A stretch of 64,000 nucleotides of DNA from Porticoccus sp041395745 (lineage in GTDB: Bacteria > Pseudomonadota > Gammaproteobacteria > Pseudomonadales > Porticoccaceae): NCBI GenBank assembly GCA_041395745.1, contig JAWKZV010000003.1, forward strand, positions 434,001 to 498,000, written 5' to 3'. The first letter of the stretch is position 1; each line of letters starts with the position of its first letter. Positions 54,099 to 62,604 of the stretch are shown here, piece after piece. Under the pieces are notes generated by a model. The model worked only from the letters and a program-made list of their open reading frames with translations, did not search any database and was not told the origin of the DNA. The translations under genes were made by a program, and so were the position numbers.

Positions 54099-54551
54099 AT
54101 GATGAAGATAAGAATACTGACAATCCTGTGTTTTATGCTACTTGCTGGTTGCGCTGCTACTGGTCAAAAATTTCCAGGGATAACTGCATTCTCCGAAGCC
54201 ACATCAACTTTGTATATTTTTAGAGAATCAAAGCTCCAAAGTGCAGCTTATTGCCCTGCTATGTATCTTGAAGGCAAGAAAGTTGGGTGCTTGAAGAATG
54301 GCGGCTATATTCGTGTTGAAATTTCACCTGGCAAGCATCTACTAGAGGTACGGAAAAGTGCATTCCTGATAGGAGACGAGCCTTCAATTGAGTTTTCCAG
54401 CTCATCAGGCGAAGTTATTTTCATTGAATGGACTACCTCTATAGTTGACATTATGGTCACTCCAGCTGTTGGCATAGCAGCATCAGAATGGTTGGTTCAG
54501 AGGAGCAAAATTGAGGCAAGCAATAAGCTAAAGAATCTAAATGAGTCATAG
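54099..54551 (+). CDS. Lipoprotein, DUF2846-like
   Basis: 150 aa from ATG 54099 (ATG 54069 gives ten extra residues before MMKIRILTILCFMLLAGC). The lipobox is LAGC. The mature domain YIFRESKLQSAAYCPAMYLEGKKVGCLKNGGYIRVEISPGKHLLEV fits the DUF2846 pattern. AT-rich, unlike its flanks; probably acquired with the next gene. Function unknown. Confidence 0.78.
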   Translation: MMKIRILTILCFMLLAGCAATGQKFPGITAFSEATSTLYIFRESKLQSAAYCPAMYLEGKKVGCLKNGGYIRVEISPGKHLLEVRKSAFLIGDEPSIEFSSSSGEVIFIEWTTSIVDIMVTPAVGIAASEWLVQRSKIEASNKLKNLNES

Positions 54552-54645
54552 AAAGCAAAGGCAGATGACAAACCGCCGCCTTGAACATTTCGAGCCATCC
54601 TAAATAAATATTTGCGCATAATTTAAAAGCTACATCATGGATTAA

Positions 54646-55224
54646 ATGATGAAAAAAATCTTGATATTAACGATGACAATCCTCTCCGGTTGTGCTGTAT
54701 TTGACGGAGGAAAAGTCCCACCAACCACGCTGTCTAGTTTTGATAATAATGATGACAAAAAACCTACTTTATCCTACTCTTCACTAGCAATGGGCGGGCT
54801 TTCATCTACAAAAGAGCTTCCTGAATCCGGGCAAAAATTAATTGAGGATGAGATTTTTTCTGAACTTGAGTCATCTGCATATTTTAGCAATATCGCTAAA
54901 GACGACGAGCATGCTGACATTAACCTTAAAGTTAAGCTTACCAACACAGGAAATCCAGCTGCTCTAGTGCCAGCTGTAATCACAGGTCTCAGTCTATATA
55001 TCATACCATCATGGGCGACCGATCATTTTAATTTAACAGCCACTGCCGAGAGAAAAGACGGCCTTAAAAAAGAGTATGCACTTGATGACTCTACGACCTT
55101 AGTTCAGTGGCTACCTATGATGTTTGTGTTTCCATTCAAGAATTTGTCTGAAATTCAAGAAGTCAGAAAAAACATGTATCGAAAAGTGCTTTCTAACATG
55201 AAAGATGACGGTTTTTTTGAATAA
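54646..55224 (+). CDS. Small lipoprotein of islet 2
   Basis: 192 aa. Signal with lipobox (MMKKILILTMTILSGC), then a mature part with conserved-looking DEIFSELESSAYFSNIAKDDEHADINLKVKLTNTG and a hydrophobic stretch (VPAVITGLSLYIIPSWATDHF). No family recognised with confidence. Its base composition is the same as the preceding lipoprotein gene. Together they form an envelope-directed acquired pair. Confidence 0.7.
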   Translation: MMKKILILTMTILSGCAVFDGGKVPPTTLSSFDNNDDKKPTLSYSSLAMGGLSSTKELPESGQKLIEDEIFSELESSAYFSNIAKDDEHADINLKVKLTNTGNPAALVPAVITGLSLYIIPSWATDHFNLTATAERKDGLKKEYALDDSTTLVQWLPMMFVFPFKNLSEIQEVRKNMYRKVLSNMKDDGFFE

Positions 55225-55246
55225 GTGGGGAAGAATAAGTGGGGGC
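55219..55246. repeat. Tandem 14-mer at the right end of islet 2
   Basis: Two units, GAATAAGTGGGGAA and GAATAAGTGGGGGC, at and just after the stop of the lipoprotein gene, running on into CAGGCAACACTTTTTCGC. They resemble the CAATAAGCGGGGTCA / CAATAAGCAGGGGCA pair at 24814-24843 in islet 1. Confidence 0.6.
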
Positions 55247-55352
55247 AGGCAACACTTTTTCGCTGCACTTTTTATCCCGCTTATGTTCAGGGATATGCTA
55301 ACAACGACTGAACCTTTACCCACGCTTTCTTCCTCCAACGAGGCTGAGACAT

Positions 55353-55382
55353 AAAAAACGCGGCCAGTGGCCGCGTTTTTTA
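55353..55382. terminator. Bidirectional terminator
   Basis: Stem AACGCGGCC / GGCCGCGTT with a 3-nt loop, A-run before and T-run after, between islet 2 and the minus-strand Met-rich gene. Confidence 0.9.
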
Positions 55383-55396
55383 TTGGACAATTCTGG

Positions 55397-55795
55397 TTAC
55401 TCCCAGAAGCGCCACCACTTGCGGCTATGCTCCTCGCGCATTTCCTGGCCCTGTTCAGATCCCTGACCCAGTTCCTTACGCTCCTGCTCAGACTTCATTT
55501 CGCGCTGTTTTTCCATATCCTTTTTCATTTCCTTCTCTTTCTCTAGCTTCATTTCCCTGTCTTTCTTCATCTCCATATCGCGGTCGCGCATGGGTTCGTG
55601 GTCATCCATATCCTTGTCCATCTTGCGCTGGTGTTCCTCGCGCATGTCACGGTCCATTTTCATGTCCCGGCTGTGTTCCATATCTTTCATCATAGAGCCC
55701 TTGCCACCGGCTCCATCCGGCTGCTTGGCCAACGCCAGGCCAGTGGCGCCAAAAGTCAGTGCCGCGGCAGTCAGGGCAATCGTGAATTTTTTCAT
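55397..55795 (-). CDS. Secreted Met- and charge-rich protein
   Basis: 132 aa from ATG 55795. Signal peptide MKKFTIALTAAALTFGATGLALA. The mature chain is nearly all Met, Asp, Glu, Lys, Arg, with about twenty methionines spaced every few residues (KMDRDMREEHQRKMDKDM, RDRDMEMKKDREMKLEK). It ends SRKWWRFWE. It should be disordered or a long charged helix in the periplasm. Such Met-rich patterns occur in copper/silver-binding proteins, but there is no metal gene nearby, so metal binding is only a guess. It precedes the GlsB-like gene in the minus-strand run. Confidence 0.7.
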   Translation of the reverse strand: MKKFTIALTAAALTFGATGLALAKQPDGAGGKGSMMKDMEHSRDMKMDRDMREEHQRKMDKDMDDHEPMRDRDMEMKKDREMKLEKEKEMKKDMEKQREMKSEQERKELGQGSEQGQEMREEHSRKWWRFWE

Positions 55796-55883
55796 ATCCA
55801 TCTCTCCAACAATTCGCACCTCACAGAACCAAATCTGTCCTCAGACAGACTGGCCTCGAACTATTCCTATGACAAGTAAAACC

Positions 55884-56144
55884 TCAAGAGGTGCCTTTCC
55901 CCTTGATCTGACGATAAATGACAAGGATAAGGATCGCGCCCACTGTCGCAGTGGCAATGCTGCCCAGACTGAAACCGCCACGACTGCCAAAGCCCAGCAG
56001 GGAGCCCACCCAGCCACCGACGAACGCGCCGGCAATACCGAGCAGGACCGTCATGATGAAGCCGCCGCCGTCCTTGCCGGGCATAATCCATTTAGCCAGG
56101 ATGCCCGCGATCAGGCCCAATACTATCCAGGATAAAATTCCCAT
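55884..56144 (-). CDS. GlsB/YeaQ/YmgE-family stress membrane protein
   Basis: 86 aa with three hydrophobic segments and the family pattern WIVLGLIAGILAKWIMPGKDGGGFIMTVLLGIAGAFVGGWVGSLLGF. Members are induced by general and envelope stress; mechanism unknown. Possibly linked to neighbours MscS and Pmp3-type genes, which suggest an osmotic/envelope stress group. Confidence 0.9.
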   Translation of the reverse strand: MGILSWIVLGLIAGILAKWIMPGKDGGGFIMTVLLGIAGAFVGGWVGSLLGFGSRGGFSLGSIATATVGAILILVIYRQIKGKGTS

Positions 56145-56171
56145 TCTGTCTCTCCTTTTTTCATTATAAAA

Positions 56172-56194
56172 AAAGGCCCCTTTTGGGGGCCTTT
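56172..56194. terminator. Terminator hairpin between GlsB-type gene and mscS
   Basis: 9-bp stem AAAGGCCCC / GGGGCCTTT with a 5-nt loop. On the minus strand it follows the mscS stop and is followed by an A/T-rich tract (TTTTTTTATAATG), giving a good terminator. Confidence 0.8.
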
Positions 56195-56207
56195 ACAGGT
56201 GAACCGA

Positions 56208-57014
56208 TCAGCCGTTATCGGCAGCCTTGTACAGGTGTACATCGGTCTGCGGGAAGGGGATGGAAATGCCTTCCTGATCGAAGTGTTTCTTCACTGCTTC
56301 TGTCACATCGAAGTATACGCCCCAGTAATCGGCCTTGTTGACCCAGGGACGGACGACAAAATTGACGCTGCTGTCCGCCAGCTCCACCACTGCAATGGTC
56401 GGAGCAGGATCTTTCAGGATACGGGCATCTGCATCCACCACCGACTGTAGGGCAGCCTTGGCCTTGTCGATATCATCGCCATAGCTGATGCCGAAAATCA
56501 GGTCGACGCGGCGGGTATCGTTCGCCGAGAAATTGGTGATAGTTCCGCCCATGGCCTGGCCATTGGGGATGATCACCCGCTTGTTGTCACCGGTATTGAG
56601 TTCGGTGGTGAATACCAGGATTTTCGAGACCACCCCGGCGACCCCGGCCACTTCCACAAAATCACCGACCCGGAACGGTTTGAAAATAAGGATCAGCACC
56701 CCGGCGGCAAAGTTGGCCAGTGAGCCCTGCAGGGCCAGACCAACGGCCAGACCGGCAGCACCGATTACGGCCACGAAAGAAGCTGTCTGGATACCCAGTT
56801 GCCCCAGGGCAGCGATCACCACGAACACCAGTGCCGCGTAGTAAACCAGCGCGGAAACGAAGTGCTGGATGGCAACATCCATTTCCCGCTTTTTCAGCAG
56901 CGACTCGACCGTGCTTCCCAGCCATTTGGCGATATAGCGACCCACAAACAGGATCACCAGTGCCATCAGCAACTTAAAGCCGTAATACAAAATAAAGTTA
57001 CCCGCAGTTTCCAT
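56208..57014 (-). CDS. mscS: Small-conductance mechanosensitive channel MscS
   Basis: 268 aa, close to E. coli MscS (286). Three N-terminal membrane helices, then the pore helix TM3 (SFVAVIGAAGLAVGLALQGSLANFAAGVLILIFKPFRVGDFVEVAGVAG) with the small-residue Ala/Gly pattern, and the beta domain (VIIPNGQAMGGTITNFSANDTRRVDLIFGISYGDDIDKA). Releases solutes at hypo-osmotic shock. Confidence 0.95.
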   Translation of the reverse strand: METAGNFILYYGFKLLMALVILFVGRYIAKWLGSTVESLLKKREMDVAIQHFVSALVYYAALVFVVIAALGQLGIQTASFVAVIGAAGLAVGLALQGSLANFAAGVLILIFKPFRVGDFVEVAGVAGVVSKILVFTTELNTGDNKRVIIPNGQAMGGTITNFSANDTRRVDLIFGISYGDDIDKAKAALQSVVDADARILKDPAPTIAVVELADSSVNFVVRPWVNKADYWGVYFDVTEAVKKHFDQEGISIPFPQTDVHLYKAADNG

Positions 57015-57110
57015 TACCTTCTCCTTCAGTGATTACATCGGGCCTGTGACAGACCGCAAAACAGGCCGAAGTCCCGCTCAAAGGTCGGGATGTCAGTCCT
57101 TTTCCTTTAA

Positions 57111-57272
57111 TTAATTCAGGGATACCCAGAGTGCGTGCAGAATACCCGGTACATAGAAAAACAGGCACAGCACAATATTAATAATCAGGTCCTTGCCGGC
57201 TCCTTTCTTCAGAAAAACCGCCAGGGGGGGCAGCAGCAATGACGCAATAATCAGCAGAATTTTGTTATCCAT
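57111..57272 (-). CDS. Pmp3/YqaE-family small membrane protein
   Basis: 53 aa, overlooked by simple ORF length cut-offs. Two hydrophobic helices: about 5-21 (LLIIASLLLPPLAVFLKKGA) and about 29-51 (LIINIVLCLFFYVPGILHALWV). LLLPPLAVFLKKG and the PGILHA motif are diagnostic for the Pmp3/UPF0057 family, linked to salt and membrane-potential stress. It lies 97 bp upstream of mscS on the same strand. Confidence 0.9.
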   Translation of the reverse strand: MDNKILLIIASLLLPPLAVFLKKGAGKDLIINIVLCLFFYVPGILHALWVSLN

Positions 57273-57396
57273 CCGTTTTCCTCACGGTATTGTCGTTAAC
57301 GTCCAAGGCAAATCATGGACCCTCAATATAGTGAAAAGCTCTTTTTCAGTAAACATTATTGGCTATAGCTCAACCCTACTGCTGGCCCTGTGGACA

Positions 57397-59652
57397 TCAC
57401 TCTGTTCCGGCCACTTCTACCCGGTCCACCTTCTGAAAGCCCCGTGGCAGTTTATTACCCCGGCGCCCACGCTCTCCACGGTAGTGTTCCAGATCAGCCG
57501 GCTTCAGATTCAGGTAGCGCTTGCCTGAGTGAACCACCAGTTGTTGTTGGGGTGTTACTACCGCCACGGCAATCACAAATTCCTCTCGGCTCTGTAGACG
57601 GGAGGAAGGAATATTGATGATTTTGTTGCCCTTGCCGCGGGCCAGGCGCGGCAGTTCATCCAGGGGGAACACCAGCATTCGCCCCTCATTGCTGACCGCC
57701 ACGACCAGGCTGCTTTCTCCCTCAGCGATAACTACCGGCCTCATCACCCGCCCACCCTTGGGAATGGACAGGGCGTTTTTGCCGGAGCGGTTCTTGCTTT
57801 GCAGGTCTTCCAGGCTGGCGACAAAGCCATACCCAGCATCGGTAGCCATCAGCACCGGCTGTCGGTCATCGCCCATCAGCACACTGACAAAGCTGGCTCC
57901 GGATGGAGGACTCAGCCGACCGGTCAGCGGTTCACCCTGCCCCCGCGCCGAGGGCAGGCTGTGTGCCGCCAGAGAATAGGTGCGACCGGTGGTGTCCAGC
58001 AGAATGGCATTCTGGCTGCTGCGACCCTTGGCAGCACAGAGGAAGTGATCGCCTGACTTGTAACTGAGCGATGTGGGATCGATGTCGTGGCCCTTGGCGG
58101 CGCGAACCCAGCCCTTTTCAGACAACACCACCGTCACCGGTTCGGACACCAGCAATTCGGTTTCGGAGAACGCCTTGGCTTCCTCCCGTTCCTTCAGGGG
58201 AGAGCGGCGCGGATCACCGAACTCTTCGGCCACTTCCAGCAATTCCGTGCGCACCTTTTTCTTCAACAGCTTGCTGGAGCCGAGAATTTTTTCCAGCTCC
58301 GCTTTTTCCTTCGCCAGCTCTTCCTGTTCGGCGCGAATGCGCATCTCCTCGAGCCGCGCCAACTGCCGCAACTTGGTGTCGAGGATGTAGTCAGCCTGCA
58401 ACTCGGTGAGGGCAAAACGCGCCATCAGAACGGCTTTGGGCTCATCCTCGGTACGGATGATATGGATCACCTCGTCGATATTGAGGAAGGCGATCAACAG
58501 GCCCTCCAACAGGTGCAGGCGGTGATCGACCTTATCGAGGCGGTACTGCAGGCGTCGGCGCACGGTCTCGGTACGGTAGCTGAGCCACTCGGCCAGGATT
58601 TTGTCCAGAGACTTCACCTCCGGCCTGCCGTCGATACCGATCATGTTGAGATTGATGCGGTAGTTCTTCTCCAGATCCGTGGTGGCGAACAGGTGGTTCA
58701 TCAGACCGTCCAGGTCGATGCGATTGGAGCGCGGCACGATCACCAGCCGGGTGGGATTCTCGTGGTCGGACTCGTCCCGCAAATCCGCCACCATAGGCAA
58801 CTTTTTGGACTGCATCTGGGCAGCGATCTGCTCCAGCACCTTGGCCCCGGATACCTGGTAGGGCAGAGCAGTGATGATGATATCGCCGTCCTCCCGCTGC
58901 CATACCGCGCGCATTTTCAAACTGCCGCGGCCACTTTCATAGGTTTTCAGGATCTCGTCCCGGGGGGTGATGATTTCCGCCTCGGTGGGATAGTCCGGCC
59001 CCTGAATGTGCTCACAGAGTTGCGCCACCGTCGCACCCGGCTCGTCCAGCAGGTGCACACAGGCGCTGATCACTTCCCGCAGATTGTGGGGCGGAATGTC
59101 GGTGGCCATCCCCACCGCGATGCCGGTGGTGCCGTTCAGCAATACGTGGGGCGCCCGGGCCGGCAGGATGGTCGGTTCGTCAAGGGTGCCATCGAAATTG
59201 GGTTTCCAGTCCGCTGTGCCCTGGCCCAACTCAGACAACAGCACTTCCGCAAAAGGGGCCAGCTTCGATTCCGTATAGCGCATGGCGGCAAAGGATTTCG
59301 GGTCGTCCGAGGAACCCCAGTTGCCCTGGCCATCAATCAGCGGGTAGCGATAGGAAAAAGGCTGCGCCATCAGCACCATCGCCTCATAGGCAGCGCTGTC
59401 GCCGTGGGGATGGAATTTACCGATCACATCCCCCACTGTGCGGGCTGACTTCTTGTACTTGGCCGTGGACTTCAACCCCAGCTCGCTCATGGCGTAGACA
59501 ATGCGGCGCTGTACCGGTTTCAGGCCATCACCAATGTGCGGCAGGGCGCGGTCCAGGATCACGTACATGGAGTAATCCAGGTAGGCCTTTTCCGCATAAC
59601 TGCGCAGGGCAATCTGCTCGATGGCGGGGTTGAGGGGTGTGGTTTCGGTCAT
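57397..59652 (-). CDS. parC: DNA topoisomerase IV subunit A
   Basis: 751 aa; decatenates replicated chromosomes with ParE. Active-site Tyr126 in AAMRYTESKL. The quinolone-determining region reads GKFHPHGDSAAYEAM with Ser86 and Glu90 unmodified, so no classical resistance substitution is present. The long C-terminal beta-pinwheel begins around residue 490. It is separated from parE by the DUF748 gene. Confidence 0.97.
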   Translation of the reverse strand: MTETTPLNPAIEQIALRSYAEKAYLDYSMYVILDRALPHIGDGLKPVQRRIVYAMSELGLKSTAKYKKSARTVGDVIGKFHPHGDSAAYEAMVLMAQPFSYRYPLIDGQGNWGSSDDPKSFAAMRYTESKLAPFAEVLLSELGQGTADWKPNFDGTLDEPTILPARAPHVLLNGTTGIAVGMATDIPPHNLREVISACVHLLDEPGATVAQLCEHIQGPDYPTEAEIITPRDEILKTYESGRGSLKMRAVWQREDGDIIITALPYQVSGAKVLEQIAAQMQSKKLPMVADLRDESDHENPTRLVIVPRSNRIDLDGLMNHLFATTDLEKNYRINLNMIGIDGRPEVKSLDKILAEWLSYRTETVRRRLQYRLDKVDHRLHLLEGLLIAFLNIDEVIHIIRTEDEPKAVLMARFALTELQADYILDTKLRQLARLEEMRIRAEQEELAKEKAELEKILGSSKLLKKKVRTELLEVAEEFGDPRRSPLKEREEAKAFSETELLVSEPVTVVLSEKGWVRAAKGHDIDPTSLSYKSGDHFLCAAKGRSSQNAILLDTTGRTYSLAAHSLPSARGQGEPLTGRLSPPSGASFVSVLMGDDRQPVLMATDAGYGFVASLEDLQSKNRSGKNALSIPKGGRVMRPVVIAEGESSLVVAVSNEGRMLVFPLDELPRLARGKGNKIINIPSSRLQSREEFVIAVAVVTPQQQLVVHSGKRYLNLKPADLEHYRGERGRRGNKLPRGFQKVDRVEVAGTE

Positions 59653-59682
59653 TGGTAATAGGTACCTTGATTGAATGTCTGA

Positions 59683-62529
59683 TTATTGTCCGATGGAAAT
59701 CGTCATTTCCGGCGCACTGTCCTTGCCCACCTGAAACTCGCCCGTGCAGGGGATCACCTGCCCCGGTTTGACCCCGGCGTCCACCAGGAATGCCTTGGCA
59801 GCCTCAGTCCGCCGATCAGCCAACAGCACCAGCGAGGCCTGCTGTTCATCGGTAATTTCCGGCACTACTGATTCACTGGAGGCTTCACCAGTTGCCTCTC
59901 CCTGTCGCTGTACGTCCTCCGATTTTTTTCCGTTACCCTCCGGCTGGTCGAGCTGCTCCGGGGCATAAGCTGCCTGCCAATCCTGGAGCGTCGAAGGAGC
60001 ACAGAACACCAGGTGCAATTGCTGGCGATTCAGCAGCATCTCGGTCAATTTACCGAGATTTTCCCTGGCAGGAACATCCAGCTCCGCCGCGCCCGGGGCA
60101 AAGATTACCGACTGGAACGCCAGGTTGGCGAGGCCGTTGGAGACCATGGATTTGGCCAACAGTCCAAAGGGCAGATAGTAGTTAATCACCGTCTCGCCGA
60201 TCACCTTGAACAACACCTTGCCAATGATGTGGTTGAGGGAAAAGTTCGGTGAGTGGATGTTGCCGGATACTGGCAGCTTCAGGCCGATCATCCCGTCGTT
60301 GTCCCGCAGCAGCGCCAGGGCAAACTCCAGGGGCACCCCCAGTTGTTCTGCCCCCTCCGGCAGGTCTGTCTCGGGAATCGCCGATACCTCCAGTTTGTTG
60401 AAGCGGGTATCGATGGTGGCATCGATTTCGTCCTGTCGCACCTTCACCCGGATATCCGCATCCACCGTACCCTGGTCCAGGTGATAGCCGATGTATTTGC
60501 CCGAGTAACCCGACAGGTCCCGTACATCCAGGCCACTCAACTCACCCTCAATCGAGCTGTTGAGGGTGTCACCGAATGGCGTCATGTCTCCGGAGAGTTT
60601 GAAATATCCAAAGCGGTTGACCCCGAGATGAAAATCAACGGACGCATTCTCAGCGGGCCGGCTGGCATCCAGATGCTGAATGGTGAATGCCAATTTAGAG
60701 AACTGCTGCTCCAGCGGTGGTGAAACACTTTCATCCAGCACCCGCAGCTGACCATTGTCGCCGATGTGCACTTCGCCAATTTTTACCCGCAAGGGCGACG
60801 CCGGGCCATTTTCGTCGGTAGTCTGTTCTGCCGACGTCCCCGCCAGGGCAGTCAGCTCCTCAACCATAACCAGGCGGCCATCCTTTCCGCGATGGAGGTA
60901 CAGCTCGGGATCGCTGATCACCAGGCGTTCCAGGCCGACGCTGGCGCTATCCACCGTCAAGCCATTCAGTGAAAGCTCGGGAACCTCCACGTAATGGCCA
61001 ACACCCTTAACCTTACCCAGCGGCGCCAACAGCTGCAGGGCCTCAATGGACAGCCCACCCAAGCCGATGGCCTCGCCTTTCTGGTTGAATTGCTGCAATG
61101 CCAGCGTTTTGATGGCCACCAGCTCACGATCGGCGGCCACCGAGATGTTTCCGGTTTGCAGATTTCCCAGGGATATCCCCATCGCCGGGGACGCCTCCGC
61201 GCCCGTATCGACCCCGGGCTTCCTGTCGCCAGAACCCGATGGGTTCAACTGCGCCATCAGTGCGGGAGCAAACGTCAGAGCACCGTTATCCCCCGGTTGA
61301 AGCAATATGCTGGTATTGCCCAGGGACAGGCTATCAACAGCGACATCACCCTTCACGACCAGGCCTGCCAGGGCAAAGTGATCCAGTGACAACACGTCAT
61401 CATTGCCCGACAGCACCTGGAGGTCCGACACCCCGGCCTTTCGGAGCGACACCTCCGCGCCTTGCAGGGTCAGCGCCGACAGATTCAATCCGGCAAAGCG
61501 AAGCAACGGGCGATCGGCAGCGACCTCAATGGCGTCCAGCGCCAGGCTATCCAGTTGTATCACCGGTGATGGCCCTGGGTCGTCGTCAGGGGAAACAGCT
61601 GTCTCGGCGGCAGGAGGGCTCAGGGCAGCAAGCCGGGCCATCAGCGCGGGTGCAAAAGTCAGTCCGCTTTGCTCATCAAGCTGCAAATGCAACTGCAATG
61701 TCCCCAGTGACAGGCTCTTCATGGAGATGCCCTGTCCAGCGGACAATCCGCCCAGGGTTAGTGTATCCAGCACAAGGGCCCGGTCACTGGCCGGCAGAAT
61801 GCCCAACTCGGTTATCTTCAGTTGCTCCAACTGCCAGGTTGCCAGATCGGGGCTGGCAACGCCGGACAACCGGATGGCATCAATGGATGCCAACTCCAGG
61901 GGTTGCAAGCGGTCAAACCAACCGACTCCACTGATGTCGAGCCCCGGCAGCCCAAGAGAACGCTCTTCACCAAAAGCCACAACGAGCTCTCCTCGGGGGG
62001 ACAACTGTTCCACGGAGACACACTGGTTGGCAACCGGTTGATCCTGACCATCGACTCGCAGGTAACAGAACACCAGGTTTTCCACTTCAACCTGCTCTAC
62101 GGTGATGCGACTGATAGCCGCTTCAGTTTGCTCGCCATCTGGCGCCGGCTCGGAATTGCCGGATGGGATGACAATGCCACCGACGCGCAGGATATCGGGC
62201 CCCATTGCCAGGTCGACAGAGGTGTTCTCCAGCCGGACCGACTGGATCTGCAGCCAGTGATCCAACAGCGGGGCCCAGTCGATGTTCAGCTCCAGCTCAC
62301 CCACCACCAGTCGTTCACCGATGGCGGAATGGATATCTATATCGTTGATCTGCACGGATCCCAGTATCGGGCGAATATCGACATAGCCGATGGAAGCTTC
62401 CAGCCCCTGCTTCTCCAACCAGGCAATGGCCTGCCAGCGCACCACAAATGGAAGCAAGGTAATGACAACCACCACCAGCACCGCAAGGGTGAGCAGAATG
62501 AACCTGATCGCCTTAGATATCGACTTCAT
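59683..62529 (-). CDS. Large DUF748 envelope protein
   Basis: 948 aa from ATG 62529. An N-terminal signal anchor (SKAIRFILLTLAVLVVVVITLLPFVV) leads into a very long repetitive beta-rich periplasmic part made of Leu/Asp/Gly/Ser strand repeats such as LDSLALDAIEVAADRPLLRFAGLNLSALTLQG. The C-terminal region (from about residue 795: VIFAPGAAELDVPARENLGKLTEML...AKAFLVDAGVKPGQVI) resembles an OmpA-like domain, as common in DUF748 proteins. It is AsmA-superfamily-like; a role in outer-membrane lipid transport is inference. Sits between parE and parC. Confidence 0.88.
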   Translation of the reverse strand: MKSISKAIRFILLTLAVLVVVVITLLPFVVRWQAIAWLEKQGLEASIGYVDIRPILGSVQINDIDIHSAIGERLVVGELELNIDWAPLLDHWLQIQSVRLENTSVDLAMGPDILRVGGIVIPSGNSEPAPDGEQTEAAISRITVEQVEVENLVFCYLRVDGQDQPVANQCVSVEQLSPRGELVVAFGEERSLGLPGLDISGVGWFDRLQPLELASIDAIRLSGVASPDLATWQLEQLKITELGILPASDRALVLDTLTLGGLSAGQGISMKSLSLGTLQLHLQLDEQSGLTFAPALMARLAALSPPAAETAVSPDDDPGPSPVIQLDSLALDAIEVAADRPLLRFAGLNLSALTLQGAEVSLRKAGVSDLQVLSGNDDVLSLDHFALAGLVVKGDVAVDSLSLGNTSILLQPGDNGALTFAPALMAQLNPSGSGDRKPGVDTGAEASPAMGISLGNLQTGNISVAADRELVAIKTLALQQFNQKGEAIGLGGLSIEALQLLAPLGKVKGVGHYVEVPELSLNGLTVDSASVGLERLVISDPELYLHRGKDGRLVMVEELTALAGTSAEQTTDENGPASPLRVKIGEVHIGDNGQLRVLDESVSPPLEQQFSKLAFTIQHLDASRPAENASVDFHLGVNRFGYFKLSGDMTPFGDTLNSSIEGELSGLDVRDLSGYSGKYIGYHLDQGTVDADIRVKVRQDEIDATIDTRFNKLEVSAIPETDLPEGAEQLGVPLEFALALLRDNDGMIGLKLPVSGNIHSPNFSLNHIIGKVLFKVIGETVINYYLPFGLLAKSMVSNGLANLAFQSVIFAPGAAELDVPARENLGKLTEMLLNRQQLHLVFCAPSTLQDWQAAYAPEQLDQPEGNGKKSEDVQRQGEATGEASSESVVPEITDEQQASLVLLADRRTEAAKAFLVDAGVKPGQVIPCTGEFQVGKDSAPEMTISIGQ

Positions 62530-62604
62530 GAGCCAGCTCCCTGTCCTGTGCAAATGGGCAACGCACCCTGCATTACCCGGTGAACCTGTCCTTACCTCCC
62601 GGCA

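Noticed and set aside
58087..59448. 453-aa plus-strand ORF antisense to parC
   Set aside because: Shadow frame with His/Gln/Leu bias; parC itself is certain.
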